Counted from the stretch's first letter, positions 22,344-31,724 are shown. The stretch is 64,000 nt of DNA from Longispora fulva (GCF_015751905.1 NZ_JADOUF010000001.1:7068001-7132000), one strand, 5' to 3'. Numbers and translations are program-made. The notes: generated by a model not told the origin, from the sequence alone.

Positions 22344-22880
22344 ATGACTCCGAACGCCGCCTGCGGTCTGCTGGCCGAGCCGGACCGCCTGCGGGTGTAC
22401 GCGGCCGTGGTCCTCGGCGCCGGCCTGCCCAGCGAGATCGCCGACCGGGCCGGCACCGACGTGGACACCGCGATCAGGGCGCTCCGCCGGCTGCACCGGG
22501 GTGGCCTGCTCTCCCTCGTGGACGGCCGCTACGCCGCCGACGCCGCCCCCTTCAAGGAGGCGGTCCGGGTGGCCGCCGCCACCGAGCCGCCCGTGGCCCC
22601 GCTGGACCCGGATCCCCGCCGGGACGCCGTGCTGCGCGCGTTCATCCGCGACGGCCGCCTGGTGCACATGCCGGTCGCCCGCGCGAAGCTCCGGATGGTC
22701 CTGGAACACATCGTGGCCGGCTTCGAGCCCGGGGTGCGCTACCCGGAGCGCGAGGTGAACACGATCCTGCGCGCCTGGACCGAGGACTACGTCACCCTGC
22801 GCCGCAACCTGATCGACACGGTCCTGCTGGACCGCGCCGACGGCTACTACTGGCGCTCGGGCGGACCGGTGGAGGTCTGA
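22344..22880 (+). CDS. DUF2087-domain protein with ArsR-like winged helix
   Basis: A 178-residue protein. The N-terminal 70 residues look like an ArsR-type winged helix (LLAEPDRLRVYAAVVLGAGLPSEIADRAG ... ALRRLHRGGLLSLVDGRY). The C-terminal part is a DUF2087 domain (AFIRDGRLVHMPVARAKLRMVLEHIV ... RYPEREVNTILRAW). Such proteins are probable regulators with an unknown ligand. The ATG at 22344 follows the chitinase terminator by 12 bp, so it has its own promoter within or before that hairpin region, or depends on read-through. Confidence 0.85.
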   Translation: MTPNAACGLLAEPDRLRVYAAVVLGAGLPSEIADRAGTDVDTAIRALRRLHRGGLLSLVDGRYAADAAPFKEAVRVAAATEPPVAPLDPDPRRDAVLRAFIRDGRLVHMPVARAKLRMVLEHIVAGFEPGVRYPEREVNTILRAWTEDYVTLRRNLIDTVLLDRADGYYWRSGGPVEV

Positions 22881-22894
22881 GTCCCCGACCTTCA

Positions 22895-22958
22895 TGATCA
22901 ACTACACGTTCTTGCGGTACGCGCGGCCCGAAAAGCAGCAACTACGTGTAGTTGATCA
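22895..22958. repeat. long perfect inverted repeat between convergent genes
   Basis: The arms TGATCAACTACACGT (22895-22909) and ACGTGTAGTTGATCA (22944-22958) are 15-bp perfect complements around a 34-bp loop. The element sits between the stop codons of a rightward and a leftward gene. It can work as a bidirectional terminator, although the loop is long and the arms are AT-richer than the usual terminators here. An operator or recombination site is also possible. Confidence 0.75.
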
Positions 22959-22969
22959 CCGGGATCGGG

Positions 22970-23686
22970 TCAGCGGGTGCGGAGGGAGGCCAGTGGTCGA
23001 TAGCTCAGGCCCAGGCGGCGGAACAGCCGGATCGCCCCGCAGTTCCACCCGTCGACCAGCAGCCCGACCCGGCCGTACTCGCTGAGCATCTGGTCCAGCA
23101 GGAACCCGCAGGTGGCCACGGAGTGCCCACGGCCCCGGGTCTGCGGGTGCGTCGCGGCCCCGGACAGGAAACCGACGGTCGGCGCGCTCCACGCGTCGGC
23201 GGCGACGGCGGCGAGCCGGCCGCCGCAGTCCCGCAGCCCGGCCCAGCGCCGCACGCCGGCGACCCTCGGGCGGGCCTTCGCCGACGGCCAGGCGGCGTCG
23301 AGGAGCTTGCCGATGTCCCGGTCGTCATCAGTGGTCAGCCAGCCGGCGGAGCTGGGCGTCACGGCCGGTCGCCGGGACGTCTCCATCCAGCCGAACGTGT
23401 CGACCAGGGTCACGCCGGGGATCCGTTTGGCCAGGTCGCGGATCAGGTCCGCGTCGCCGATCGTCCGGTAGCTGGGGCCCACCTCGGCCAGGACCTTGGG
23501 GACCAGGATCGCGAGATCGTCGGCGGAGCCGGTGACCACGAGGCGGTCGCGCTGGTAGAGCGAGGGGGACGCCACGGCGAGGGCATCACCGTGGGAGTAG
23601 GCCTGGGACTGCCCCTGGGCCGCCCATGCGAGTAAGGGATCCTCGTCGCCGGGCTCGTTGGTTTCCTGCACGGGTCCAGCGTGCAT
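22970..23686 (-). CDS. GNAT-family acetyltransferase (FR47-like)
   Basis: A 238-residue protein. The C-terminal half is a GNAT domain with FLSGAATHPQTRGRGHSVATCGFLLDQML, which is the acetyl-CoA-binding R-x-x-G-x-G segment, and ends CGAIRLFRRLGLSYRPL. The N-terminal half resembles the sensor-like region of FR47-type acetyltransferases. Targets of this branch are mostly unknown. The ATG at 23686 follows a weak purine run. It stands alone, convergent with the DUF2087 gene. Confidence 0.8.
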   Translation of the reverse strand: MHAGPVQETNEPGDEDPLLAWAAQGQSQAYSHGDALAVASPSLYQRDRLVVTGSADDLAILVPKVLAEVGPSYRTIGDADLIRDLAKRIPGVTLVDTFGWMETSRRPAVTPSSAGWLTTDDDRDIGKLLDAAWPSAKARPRVAGVRRWAGLRDCGGRLAAVAADAWSAPTVGFLSGAATHPQTRGRGHSVATCGFLLDQMLSEYGRVGLLVDGWNCGAIRLFRRLGLSYRPLASLRTR

Positions 23687-23899
23687 CCGCTGGCGGGAAA
23701 AGGGGGGACGCCGGTACCTGAATGTGATTTACGACTCTGAATCTGGCCTGGTTGCAACCGTGGGGGCCGGCGACGCAGCGCGAGGTGGCGTGCACCGTGG
23801 GCCAAAATGCCCCGAACGGCTCAGCTAGGCTGGCCGTCACGGACCGTGATCCTGGGAGCCCCCGTGCCCTCCGGCCGATATCGCGGTACGGTGACGGTC

Positions 23900-24694
23900 G
23901 TGACCGATGAGACATGCCCACTGTTCGGCGAGCAGGGCGGGAAGCTGACCTACGGCAGCTACCTCCGCGTCCCGGAGCTGCTCGAGCTGCAGATCCCCGA
24001 GTCCTCGCCGCCCGCGCACGACGAGCTGCTGTTCATCACCATCCACCAGGTGTACGAGCTGTGGTTCAAGCTGATCCTGCACGAGCTGACCGACGCGCGG
24101 AACCGGATGCTGACCGGCGAGGCCTACGCGCCCCGGGTCCGCCTCGAGCGCAGCCAGGCCATCATGCGGGTGCTGGTCAGCCAGGTGGACGTGATCGACA
24201 CCATGACGCCGCAGGACTTCCTCGCGTTCCGGGAGAAGCTCGCGCCGGCCTCCGGGTTCCAGTCCGTGCAGTTCCGTGAGGTCGAGTTCCTCTCGAACCT
24301 GAAGGACCCCACCTACCTCGACCGGTTCAGGGGGCTCACCGAGGCCGAGGAGGCCCGGCTGCGCGAGCGGCTGGTCGAGCCGAGCCTGTGGGACGGCTAC
24401 GTCACGCTGCTCGCCCACAACGGCTTCCCGGTGGCCACCGAGGAGGAGCGCGAGGTCGCGCTGAAGCAGATCGCGCACGACCGCGAGAAGTACGGCCAGC
24501 TGTGGGACCTCGCCGAGGCGCTGATCGCCCACGACCAGTCCCTGGCCCTGTGGCGCTCGCGGCACGTGCTGATGGCCGAGCGCCAGATCGGCACGAAGGC
24601 CGGCACCGGCGGCAGCGCGGGCGGTGCGTACCTGCGCTCGCGCCTCCCGCTGCGCTGCTACCCGGAGCTGTGGTCGCTGCGCTCGGCGCTTTAG
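23900..24694 (+). CDS. kynA: tryptophan 2,3-dioxygenase
   Basis: A 264-residue haem dioxygenase that opens the indole ring of L-tryptophan to N-formylkynurenine, the first step of the kynurenine route. Family features: the N-terminal KLTYGSYLRVPELLELQ, the substrate/haem region LLFITIHQVYELWFKLILHEL, the FQSVQFREVEFL segment around the ligand-binding Arg, and the C-terminal GTGGSAGGAYLRSRL loop that closes over substrate. The GTG at 23900 gives the usual family length; an in-frame upstream ATG at 23807 adds 31 non-homologous residues. Other kynurenine genes are not adjacent. Confidence 0.94.
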   Translation: MTDETCPLFGEQGGKLTYGSYLRVPELLELQIPESSPPAHDELLFITIHQVYELWFKLILHELTDARNRMLTGEAYAPRVRLERSQAIMRVLVSQVDVIDTMTPQDFLAFREKLAPASGFQSVQFREVEFLSNLKDPTYLDRFRGLTEAEEARLRERLVEPSLWDGYVTLLAHNGFPVATEEEREVALKQIAHDREKYGQLWDLAEALIAHDQSLALWRSRHVLMAERQIGTKAGTGGSAGGAYLRSRLPLRCYPELWSLRSAL

Positions 24695-24700
24695 TGGGTG

Positions 24701-24802
24701 GGACCCGCTGAGGGCGACGATGCGTGCGTTGTCGGGAACCCCGCATACAACACCGGTATGCGGGAACCCCTCCGCCTTCGCCTCCTCGCCCTCAGCGGGC
24801 CA
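24701..24802. repeat. nested inverted-repeat element, copy A (core TACAACACCGGTA)
   Basis: The outer arms CCCGCTGAGGGCGA (24704-24717) and TCGCCCTCAGCGGG (24786-24799) are perfect 14-bp complements. Inside them the arms CCCGCATAC (24740-24748) and GTATGCGGG (24756-24764) flank the loop AACACCG. The same loop with TAC/GTA neighbours occurs in the element at 33660-33821, whose arms differ in sequence. It lies between the convergent kynA and sugar-kinase genes and may act as a bidirectional terminator, but the shared core suggests a repeat family. Confidence 0.8.
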
Positions 24803-24856
24803 AGGCGTTGAGATCAATTGCCAGATCAACACCATTTTTCGGTTACGCCGCGTTCC

Positions 24857-25828
24857 TCACCCGGCGCGCGGCGGCGACAGGGCGGCGCGCAGCAGCGCGT
24901 GTGACTCGACCGATGCGCCCAGCCCGTCCAGGGCCAGCAGCGCCGCCCCGAGCACCGGGGGAGACGTCACCACCACCGGCTCGGCCGCCGGCACCAGGCG
25001 GGACCTGATCCCGGCCAGGAGCAGAGGCTGTTCGGACTGCAGGACGCCGCCGCCCAGTACCACCGCGTGCGGCTTGTCCAACAGATCCAGCCGGCGGGCT
25101 GCCACGGTCGCCTGCGCGACGATCTCCTCCGCCTGCTGCTCGATCACGGCCAGCGCGACGGCGTCCCCGGTCTCGGCGACCGTGAACAGCAGCGGCGACA
25201 GCTCCGGCACCTGGTCGATGGAGATCTCCCCGAGGTGCAGGGCGACCCCGACGGCCTCCGCGCCGTCCCGGCCGAAGTGCGCCGCCACGGCCGCCGTGAG
25301 CGCCGTCGCCGGGCCCCGGCCGTCCTCGCCGCGCACCGCGTGCCACAGGGCGAGCCGGGCCAGGTGGTGCCCGCCGCCCCAGTCGCCCGTGATCTCGCCG
25401 AGCGCCGGGAACCGGGCGGTGCGTCCGTCGGCGGCCCGCCCCACGCAGTTCGTGCCGGCGCCGCACACCACGGCGATCGCGTCCGGCGCGTCCGTACCGG
25501 CCCGCAGCAGCGCGAACGTGTCGTTGTCGACCAGGTGGACCGCCGCCCAGTCCGCGCCCTCCGCGCCGGCCTGCAACGCCGCGACCTCGTGCGGCAGGTC
25601 CGCCCCGGCCAGGTACAGCTCGGCCCGGTCGAGTGGCACCCCGCCGGCCTGGGCCTGCGCGTCGGCGATCAACTTGTCGAGCAGCGCGATCGTGCCGTCG
25701 AACCCGAGGTGGAACGGCGAGGAGCCGCCGCCGCGCACCCGGGCCAGGATGTGACCGGTGGAGTCGCCGATCAGCACGTCGGTCTTGGAGTTGCCGCCGT
25801 CGACGGCGACGTAGTACCCCGTTACCAC
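24857..25828 (-). CDS. BadF/BadG-type sugar kinase (GlcNAc kinase-like)
   Basis: A 323-residue ASKHA-fold kinase. The phosphate-1 loop VAVDGGNSKTDVLIGD opens the protein; VVCGAGTNCVG and GEITGDWGGGHHLARLAL match the BadF/BadG family that includes N-acetylglucosamine kinase; VVLGGGVLQSEQPLL is the adenosine loop. It would phosphorylate an amino sugar at C6 for entry to amino-sugar metabolism. GTG at 25828 overlaps the GH4 stop by 7 bp, so translation is coupled. The ROK-GH4-kinase operon supports a role in disaccharide use; the exact sugar is inferred. Confidence 0.85.
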   Translation of the reverse strand: MVTGYYVAVDGGNSKTDVLIGDSTGHILARVRGGGSSPFHLGFDGTIALLDKLIADAQAQAGGVPLDRAELYLAGADLPHEVAALQAGAEGADWAAVHLVDNDTFALLRAGTDAPDAIAVVCGAGTNCVGRAADGRTARFPALGEITGDWGGGHHLARLALWHAVRGEDGRGPATALTAAVAAHFGRDGAEAVGVALHLGEISIDQVPELSPLLFTVAETGDAVALAVIEQQAEEIVAQATVAARRLDLLDKPHAVVLGGGVLQSEQPLLLAGIRSRLVPAAEPVVVTSPPVLGAALLALDGLGASVESHALLRAALSPPRAG

Positions 25829-27063
25829 TTCAGGTGCCGATCGCGGACCATCGTCGCCGCCAGCTGCTCGGCCAGGTCGTGCTGGCCGACGAGCGGGTGG
25901 GCGAGCAGCGCCTTGTAGACCCGGTCGGCCCCGCCGTGCACCGCCGCCTGGACGGCCAGCTCCTCGTACCCGCTGACGTGCGCCACGAGGCCCGCCAGTT
26001 CCGGGGCCAGCGGCGTGATCGGCCGGGGCACCGCGCCGGCCTCGGACACGTCGCACATCACCTCGATGACCGCGTCGTCGGACAGGAACGGCAGCGCGCC
26101 GTTGTTGCGCACGTTCGCCGGGTGGATGCCCGGGGTCAGGCCGGTCAGCGAGTTGATCAGGCCGACGGCCGCCTCGGAGTAGAACGCCCCGCCGCGCTTC
26201 GACAGAAGTTCGGGTTTCACATCGAGCTTGGGATCTGCATACATCTTCAGCAGCTCCGCCTCCATCGCCGCGACCTTCTCGCCCCGGGTCTCCGCGCCCA
26301 GCTCCTCCTGGACCACGGCGTCGTGCGCGTAGAAGTACCGCAGGTAGTAGGACGGCACGTTGCCGAGCTGGGTGAGCACCTTCCCCGGCAGCAGCAGGTC
26401 GCCGGCCAGGTCGTCGAGGTGGTCGGTCAGCAGCTCCGGCAGCCGGTCGACCCCGTCGACGTACGCCGCCCGCTCCCAGGTGAGGTGGTTGAGCCCCACG
26501 TGGTCGAGCAGCACCGCCTCGGGCGCGACCCCGAGCAGCTTGGCGAACCGGCGCTGGAAGCCGATCGCCACGTTGCACAGCCCGACGGCGTTGTGCCCGG
26601 CGTCGAGCAGCGCCCGGGTCACGATGCCGGTCGGGTTGGTGAAGTCGACGATCCACGCGCCCGGGTTGGCCAGCTGGCGGGCCCGCTCGGCGACCTCGAG
26701 GACGACCGGCACGGTGCGCAGCGCCTTGGCGAGCCCGCCGGCCCCGGTGGTCTCCTGGCCGACGCAGCCGCACTCGAGCGGGAACGTCTCGTCCCCGATC
26801 CGGGCGTCCTGGCCGCCGACCCGCAGCTGGATGATCACCACGTCGGCGCCGTCGAGCCCCTTGTCGAGGTCCGAGGTCCACGTGACCTGGCCGGCGTGCC
26901 CGTATCTGGCGAAGATCCGGGCGCCGAACGGCCCGATCATCTCCAGCCGGTCGGCGGCCGGGTCGATCAGCGCCAACTCGGTCACCGGTGAGCCGAGCCG
27001 GGCGAACCCGTCGATGAGCTCCGGACTGTACGTCGAACCGCCGCCGACGACCGCGACCTTCAT
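25822..27063 (-). CDS. family 4 glycoside hydrolase (6-phospho-beta-glucosidase type)
   Basis: A 413-residue NAD+- and metal-dependent GH4 enzyme. The Rossmann start MKVAVVGGGSTYSPELIDGF, the metal-binding Cys in CNVAIGFQ and the metal-binding His in DHVGLNHLTW are present. GH4 enzymes cleave glycosides by transient oxidation at C3, and this branch normally acts on 6-phospho-beta-glucosides. No PTS gene is nearby, and the co-encoded kinase raises the possibility of an unphosphorylated or amino-sugar disaccharide substrate. The ATG at 27063 overlaps the ROK stop in ATGA. Confidence 0.88.
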   Translation of the reverse strand: MKVAVVGGGSTYSPELIDGFARLGSPVTELALIDPAADRLEMIGPFGARIFARYGHAGQVTWTSDLDKGLDGADVVIIQLRVGGQDARIGDETFPLECGCVGQETTGAGGLAKALRTVPVVLEVAERARQLANPGAWIVDFTNPTGIVTRALLDAGHNAVGLCNVAIGFQRRFAKLLGVAPEAVLLDHVGLNHLTWERAAYVDGVDRLPELLTDHLDDLAGDLLLPGKVLTQLGNVPSYYLRYFYAHDAVVQEELGAETRGEKVAAMEAELLKMYADPKLDVKPELLSKRGGAFYSEAAVGLINSLTGLTPGIHPANVRNNGALPFLSDDAVIEVMCDVSEAGAVPRPITPLAPELAGLVAHVSGYEELAVQAAVHGGADRVYKALLAHPLVGQHDLAEQLAATMVRDRHLKW

Positions 27064-28055
27064 GACATGTCTCCTTGGATCAGTCTTCTTTGTACGGTTG
27101 CCAGGCCGGCGCGCAGCGCGCCGACGAGCACGGGGTCCCCGTCGACCTTGGTGAGTTCGATCGGCACGCTGAACGGCTTGGTCGCCATCACCTTCTCGAC
27201 GGCCTCGCGCAGCGCCTCGCCGCCGCCCCGGGCGACGCCGCCGGCGAGCACGATCCGGGGCGGGTCGAGCACGGCGATGATGGCGACGAGGGGCACGGCG
27301 AGCCGCTCGGCGACCTCGTCGAGGGTCAGGCCGTCGAGGTTGGGCGCGCCGATCAGGCTCTGCAGGTCCCCGCCACCGGCGCCCGGCACGGGCAGGTAAC
27401 CGATCTCGCCGGCCCCGCCGGACGCGCCGCGCAGCAGCTGTCCACCCAGGTCGATGGCCAACCCGAGGCCCTCGTCGACCCACAACAGAGTGAACGGCCC
27501 ATTTTGGAACTGCCGCTCGGCGACCGCGACGAGGTTCACGTCGTTGTCGACGTCGAGGGAACAGTCCACTCGGGTCCGCAGCTCGCCGATCAGCCCCGGC
27601 CGGTCCCAGCCCGGGGTGTCGATGTGCCGGATGGTGTCGGTCGCCGGGTCGTACGAGCCGGGCACGGCGAGCTGGATGTGGGCCGGTCGACGGGTCCCGG
27701 AGGCCAGCCAGTCGAGGGCTTCGGTGATGTCCCGGGCCTGGAACTCGGCCTGGACCCCGCCAACAAGATCACAAATTGCTACGGAGAGTGACTTTACCCT
27801 GAGTGATATCGCGGCGACATGTGCCGCTTCGGGGTGTGGAGCGTAGATCTCCGCGTTGGGGCCGGGCCGGCCGGTGACGTGTCCGGTGACGACCGCGAGA
27901 CCGGTCTCCACGAGGCGGCGCAGCAGCTCCGAGGCGGTCGGTTTCGACAGCCCGGTGAGCTCGCGCAGCTCGCCCCTGGTGAGGCTGCCCCTGGCCAGCA
28001 ACTGCTCAAGAGCTGCGCCTTCGTTCAGTGCGCGCAGGTGTCGGGAGGTCGCCAC
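27060..28055 (-). CDS. ROK-family transcriptional regulator
   Basis: A 331-residue NagC/Mlc-like regulator. The N-terminal winged helix (SLTRGELRELTGLSKPTASELLRRLVETGLAVV) precedes a ROK sugar-binding domain with VDNDVNLVAVAER and GASGGAGEIGYLPV. The zinc-binding CxCGxxGC motif of classical ROK proteins is absent: after GEIGYLPV there are only Gly and Asp residues. The GTG at 28055 has GGAGG 6 bases upstream. It is first in the operon with the GH4 and kinase genes and likely represses it until a sugar binds. Confidence 0.88.
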   Translation of the reverse strand: MATSRHLRALNEGAALEQLLARGSLTRGELRELTGLSKPTASELLRRLVETGLAVVTGHVTGRPGPNAEIYAPHPEAAHVAAISLRVKSLSVAICDLVGGVQAEFQARDITEALDWLASGTRRPAHIQLAVPGSYDPATDTIRHIDTPGWDRPGLIGELRTRVDCSLDVDNDVNLVAVAERQFQNGPFTLLWVDEGLGLAIDLGGQLLRGASGGAGEIGYLPVPGAGGGDLQSLIGAPNLDGLTLDEVAERLAVPLVAIIAVLDPPRIVLAGGVARGGGEALREAVEKVMATKPFSVPIELTKVDGDPVLVGALRAGLATVQRRLIQGDMS

Positions 28056-28071
28056 GCCCGTCCTCCAATCG

Positions 28072-28096
28072 TTAGTAAGACTGACTGACAATAACA
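28072..28096 (-). promoter_or_regulatory. putative operator/promoter of the ROK-GH4-kinase operon
   Basis: A 25-bp imperfect palindrome, bounded by GTTAGT and AATAAC, lies 17-41 bp before the ROK start codon. It is much AT-richer than its flanks and contains repeated ACTGAC units. ROK regulators typically bind AT-rich palindromes with TTA/TAA ends that overlap their own promoter, so autoregulation here is plausible. Confidence 0.35.
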
Positions 28097-28305
28097 TGCG
28101 TAGGGTACCCCGGTCGATGTCGCGTCCCCTGCGACCGGCTGCCCAAAATGTCCAATATGAAGGGGCCGTTACAACAAGATCACTCGATCGCTATCAGAAT
28201 GTGATCATGCCCTCTTCCGATTTGGACCCACAATGTCTTCACTGTCTGTAATGGAACCTGCGCGTTCGCTGGATTTTCGCAGCTCAGAGTGGCACCGTTA
28301 TAGGT

Positions 28306-28815
28306 ATGGCAGATACTGGCCTTAATGCGACAGCGGCAGCCCTATTGGGACTGCTACACGATGGACCGATGACCGGCGGCCAGCTCATGGCCGAAGCGGA
28401 GCGGCGCCTGGGTGCCTACTGGACGATGACTCGTTCCCAGGTGTACCGGGAGCTTCCCGTGCTCGCCGAGCGTGGATATCTGCGCCTCGGCAAGCCGGGG
28501 CCACGCTCCAGTCAGCCCTATTCGGTCACGGCGTCCGGCAAGCGAGCCTTCGGCAAGTGGCTCGCGGAACCGGCGGGGAAGGACCAGGTCAGGAACCCGG
28601 TCGTTCTGCGTACGGCGTTCAGCAGCCTCATGCCCAAGGGCGAGAAGAAGGACATGTACGAGGAGGCGGTGTCCTACCACACCAACTCTCTCGCGGAGGT
28701 CCGGGAACAGGCTAAGAACGCCAAGAAGGAGGGGGACGAGGCCGGCGCCACGGCGCTGGACTTCGCGGTCGGCTACCACAAGGCTGTGTTGGCCTGGCTG
28801 AAGACGGCAAAGTAG
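28306..28815 (+). CDS. PadR-family transcriptional regulator
   Basis: A 169-residue regulator. The PadR winged helix is clear ([51 protein letters not shown] ... [15 protein letters not shown]), followed by a helical dimerisation C-terminus rich in Lys and Glu. PadR proteins repress stress, drug-efflux or phenolic-acid genes on ligand binding. It is monocistronic, and the 28056-28305 gap upstream holds the divergent promoters. The target is unknown. Confidence 0.88.
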   Translation: MADTGLNATAAALLGLLHDGPMTGGQLMAEAERRLGAYWTMTRSQVYRELPVLAERGYLRLGKPGPRSSQPYSVTASGKRAFGKWLAEPAGKDQVRNPVVLRTAFSSLMPKGEKKDMYEEAVSYHTNSLAEVREQAKNAKKEGDEAGATALDFAVGYHKAVLAWLKTAK

Positions 28816-28933
28816 CTCAATCGCCCGGCAGGTCCTGGCCGGGCGCCTGAGTCTCCTCAGCCGCCGAAACACCCACAACCACCAGACGGGGACGGCGGGC
28901 TGGCCGAAAGGTCAGCCCGCGTACCCTGGGACG

Positions 28934-30055
28934 GTGACCACCACGCTCGAACTCGCCGAAGCCATCCGTGGACTCGATGCCACCCTGCACAACATCGAAG
29001 TCGTCCTCGACGTCGCCAAGCTCCGCAAGGACAAGGCGGACCTCGAGGCGGAGGCGTCAGCCCCCGACCTCTGGGACGACCAGACGAAGGCGCAGGCGGT
29101 GACGTCCCGGCTGAGCTACGTGAACATGGAGATCAACAGGGTCGAGGGCCTCCGGTCCCGGATCGACGACGCGGGCATCATGTTGGAGATGGCCGAGTCG
29201 GAGGACGATCCGGGGGTCCTCGAGGAAGTGGTCGAGGAGCTCGCGAAGCTCCGCAAGTCGATCGACGAGCTCGAGGTCCGCACCCTGCTCTCCGGCCCGT
29301 ACGACGTCCGCGAGGCCCTGGTCTCGATCCGCTCCGGCGCGGGCGGCGTGGACGCGGCGGACTTCGCCGAGATGCTCATGCGGATGTACCTGCGGTGGGC
29401 CGAGCGGCACGGCTACCCGACAGAGGTCTACGACACCAGCTACGCCGAGGAGGCCGGGCTCAAGTCCGCCACCTTCGCCGTCAAGGTGCCCTACGCGTAC
29501 GGCACGCTGTCCGTGGAGGCCGGAACCCACCGGTTGGTCCGGATCAGCCCGTTCGACAACCAGGGTCGCCGGCAGACCAGCTTCGCCGCCGTCGAGGTCG
29601 TGCCCGTGGTCGAGCAGACCGACGACATCGAGATCCCCGACGAGGAGATCCGGGTGGACGTCTACCGGGCCTCGGGCCCCGGTGGTCAGGGCGTCAACAC
29701 CACCGACTCGGCCGTCCGGCTGACCCACATTCCGACGAACATCGTCGTGAGCTGCCAGAACGAGCGGTCCCAGCTGCAGAACAAGGCCACGGCGATGGTC
29801 GTCCTCAAGGCCAAGCTGCTCGCCCGCAAGCAGGCCGAGGAAGCCGCGAAGATCGACGCGCTGCGCGGGGACGTGGCCGGCTCGTGGGGCGATCAGATGC
29901 GCAACTACGTGCTCAATCCGTACCAGATGGTGAAGGATCTTCGCTCTGAATTCGAGACCGGGAACCCCTCGGCGGTGCTCGACGGGGAGATCGACGGGTT
30001 CATCGAGGCCGGAATCCGGTGGCGCAAACAGCGCGAGCGGGCCGCCGGGAAGTAG
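28934..30055 (+). CDS. prfB: peptide chain release factor 2
   Basis: A 373-residue RF2, which recognises UGA and UAA and releases the finished peptide. The tripeptide SPF (in RISPFDN) of the anticodon-like loop and the catalytic GGQ (in [12 protein letters not shown]) are both present. The reading frame is continuous from the GTG at 28934, so the autoregulatory frameshift seen in enteric prfB is absent. It is followed by ftsE 76 bp downstream; prfB-ftsE-ftsX is a conserved bacterial linkage. Confidence 0.97.
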   Translation: MTTTLELAEAIRGLDATLHNIEVVLDVAKLRKDKADLEAEASAPDLWDDQTKAQAVTSRLSYVNMEINRVEGLRSRIDDAGIMLEMAESEDDPGVLEEVVEELAKLRKSIDELEVRTLLSGPYDVREALVSIRSGAGGVDAADFAEMLMRMYLRWAERHGYPTEVYDTSYAEEAGLKSATFAVKVPYAYGTLSVEAGTHRLVRISPFDNQGRRQTSFAAVEVVPVVEQTDDIEIPDEEIRVDVYRASGPGGQGVNTTDSAVRLTHIPTNIVVSCQNERSQLQNKATAMVVLKAKLLARKQAEEAAKIDALRGDVAGSWGDQMRNYVLNPYQMVKDLRSEFETGNPSAVLDGEIDGFIEAGIRWRKQRERAAGK

Positions 30056-30131
30056 ACGTTCCGTTGAAACGTGCCACCCGAGCGCAGGCGCGCGGGTGGA
30101 CGTCTCAACTTCCTGACGTAGACTGCCCACC

Positions 30132-30812
30132 GTGATCCGGCTCGAGCACGTTACCAAGACGTACCCGAAGGCAAGCAGGCCCTCGATCGAGGACGCAACG
30201 GTCTCGATCGAGAAGGGCGAGTTCGTCTTCTTCATCGGCCCCACCGGCTCCGGCAAGTCCACGATCGTCAAGCTGATGCTGCGTGAGATCACCCCGACCA
30301 AGGGGAAGGTCTACGTCAACGGCAAGGACATCACGAGCATGCACAGCTGGAAGGTGGCGAACTTCCGCCGCTCGATCGGCTGCGTGTTCCAGGACTTCCG
30401 CCTGCTGCCGAACCGCACGGCCTTCGAGAACGTCGCGTTCGCCCTCGAGGTGATCGGGAAGACGAAGTCGGTGGCCCGGCGGGTGGTGCCGGAGGTGTTG
30501 GAGCTCGTGGGGCTCGGTGGCAAGGAGCACCGGTTCCCGCACGAGCTGTCCGGCGGTGAGCAGCAGCGCGTCGCGGTGGCCAGGGCCTTCGTGAACCGCC
30601 CGCTGATCCTGCTGGCCGACGAGCCCACGGGAAACCTCGACCCGGACACGTCCATCGAGATCATGCGGCTGCTCGACCGGATCAACCGGACCGGTACGAC
30701 GATCGTGATGGTCACCCACGACTCGAACATCGTCAACCAGATGCGACGACGGGTGATCGAAGTCGACGGCGGACGCATCGTCCGTGACCAGGCTCGCGGC
30801 GTCTACGGCTAG
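30132..30812 (+). CDS. ftsE: FtsE, cell-division ABC-type ATPase
   Basis: A 226-residue ATPase with Walker [10 protein letters not shown], signature LSGGEQQR and Walker B LILLADEP followed by the H-loop MVTHD. With FtsX it forms a type VII ABC complex at the division site that relays ATP-driven conformational change to periplasmic cell-wall hydrolases. The GTG at 30132 is followed 12 bp after the stop by ftsX. The downstream M23 peptidase gene is a likely partner. Confidence 0.97.
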   Translation: MIRLEHVTKTYPKASRPSIEDATVSIEKGEFVFFIGPTGSGKSTIVKLMLREITPTKGKVYVNGKDITSMHSWKVANFRRSIGCVFQDFRLLPNRTAFENVAFALEVIGKTKSVARRVVPEVLELVGLGGKEHRFPHELSGGEQQRVAVARAFVNRPLILLADEPTGNLDPDTSIEIMRLLDRINRTGTTIVMVTHDSNIVNQMRRRVIEVDGGRIVRDQARGVYG

Positions 30813-30824
30813 GCGGAGGATCTG

Positions 30825-31703
30825 ATGCGCGCCAAATACGTACTCGCCGAGGTCATGGTTGGCCTCTGGCGGAACGTGACGATGACCATCGCCATGATCA
30901 TGACGATGGCGGTCTCGCTGTCCCTGCTCGGGGCGAGCCTTCTGATGTTCTGGCAGGTCCAGGACATGAAGGACTACTTCAACTACAAGGTCGAGGTCTC
31001 GATCTTCCTGGAGAAGGCCACCGCTGAACAGCGCGACGCCCTCCAGGAGGAGCTGCGGACCGACCCGCTGGTGAAGTCGGCCTACCACGAGAGCCAGGAA
31101 GAGGCGTACAAGAAGTTCAAGGAGCAGTTCAAGGACGCTCCCGAGCTGGTCAACGCCACCCAGATGGACGCGCTGCCCGAGTCGTTCCGGGTCAAGCTCC
31201 AGGATCCGACGAAGGTCGACGAGATCCGGGCGAAGTACAACGGCAAGCCGGGCGTCGGCCAGATCATCGACCAGAGACAGCTGCTGGACAAGATCTTCTC
31301 GATCCTCGGGTCGCTGCAGAAGCTCGCTCTGATCATCGCCATCGTGCAGGGCGTGGCGGCGTTGCTGCTGGTCGGGAACACGATCCAGGTCGCCGCGTAC
31401 AGCAAGCGGCGCGAGGTCTCGATCATGCGCCTGGTGGGCGCGTCGAACTGGTTCATCCAGGCGCCGTTCGTCATGGAGGCGGCGTTCGCCGGCATCATCG
31501 GCGCTGTCCTGGCCTACATCGTGCTGGTCCTGGCCCGGTGGCTGCTGCTCGGCGGCGCGCTGAAACCGCTGATGAACGCCACGATCATCACCCCGATCCC
31601 GTGGGAGAACATCCACCTGATGCTCCCGCTGCTCGCGGTGGTCGCAGGCGTGATCAACGCGCTAGTCGGCTGGATCACGCTGCGGTTCTACATCAAGGTC
31701 TGA
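30825..31703 (+). CDS. ftsX: FtsX, cell-division ABC transporter permease-like protein
   Basis: A 292-residue membrane protein. A short cytoplasmic N-terminus (MRAKYVLAEVMVGLWRNVTMT) precedes transmembrane helix 1 (about 20-43), then an extracellular domain (about 44-165), then three C-terminal helices with the conserved VGASNWFIQAPFVMEA segment. FtsX lacks transport function; its outer domain activates peptidoglycan hydrolases. AGGAGG-like bases (GGCGGAGG) precede the ATG. Confidence 0.96.
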   Translation: MRAKYVLAEVMVGLWRNVTMTIAMIMTMAVSLSLLGASLLMFWQVQDMKDYFNYKVEVSIFLEKATAEQRDALQEELRTDPLVKSAYHESQEEAYKKFKEQFKDAPELVNATQMDALPESFRVKLQDPTKVDEIRAKYNGKPGVGQIIDQRQLLDKIFSILGSLQKLALIIAIVQGVAALLLVGNTIQVAAYSKRREVSIMRLVGASNWFIQAPFVMEAAFAGIIGAVLAYIVLVLARWLLLGGALKPLMNATIITPIPWENIHLMLPLLAVVAGVINALVGWITLRFYIKV

Positions 31704-31724
31704 CCTCGCGGTCGATCCTCGTTT

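Noticed and set aside
28934-30055. Programmed frameshift in prfB
   Set aside because: The frame is continuous with no internal UGA near codon 25, and the full protein is encoded without a shift.
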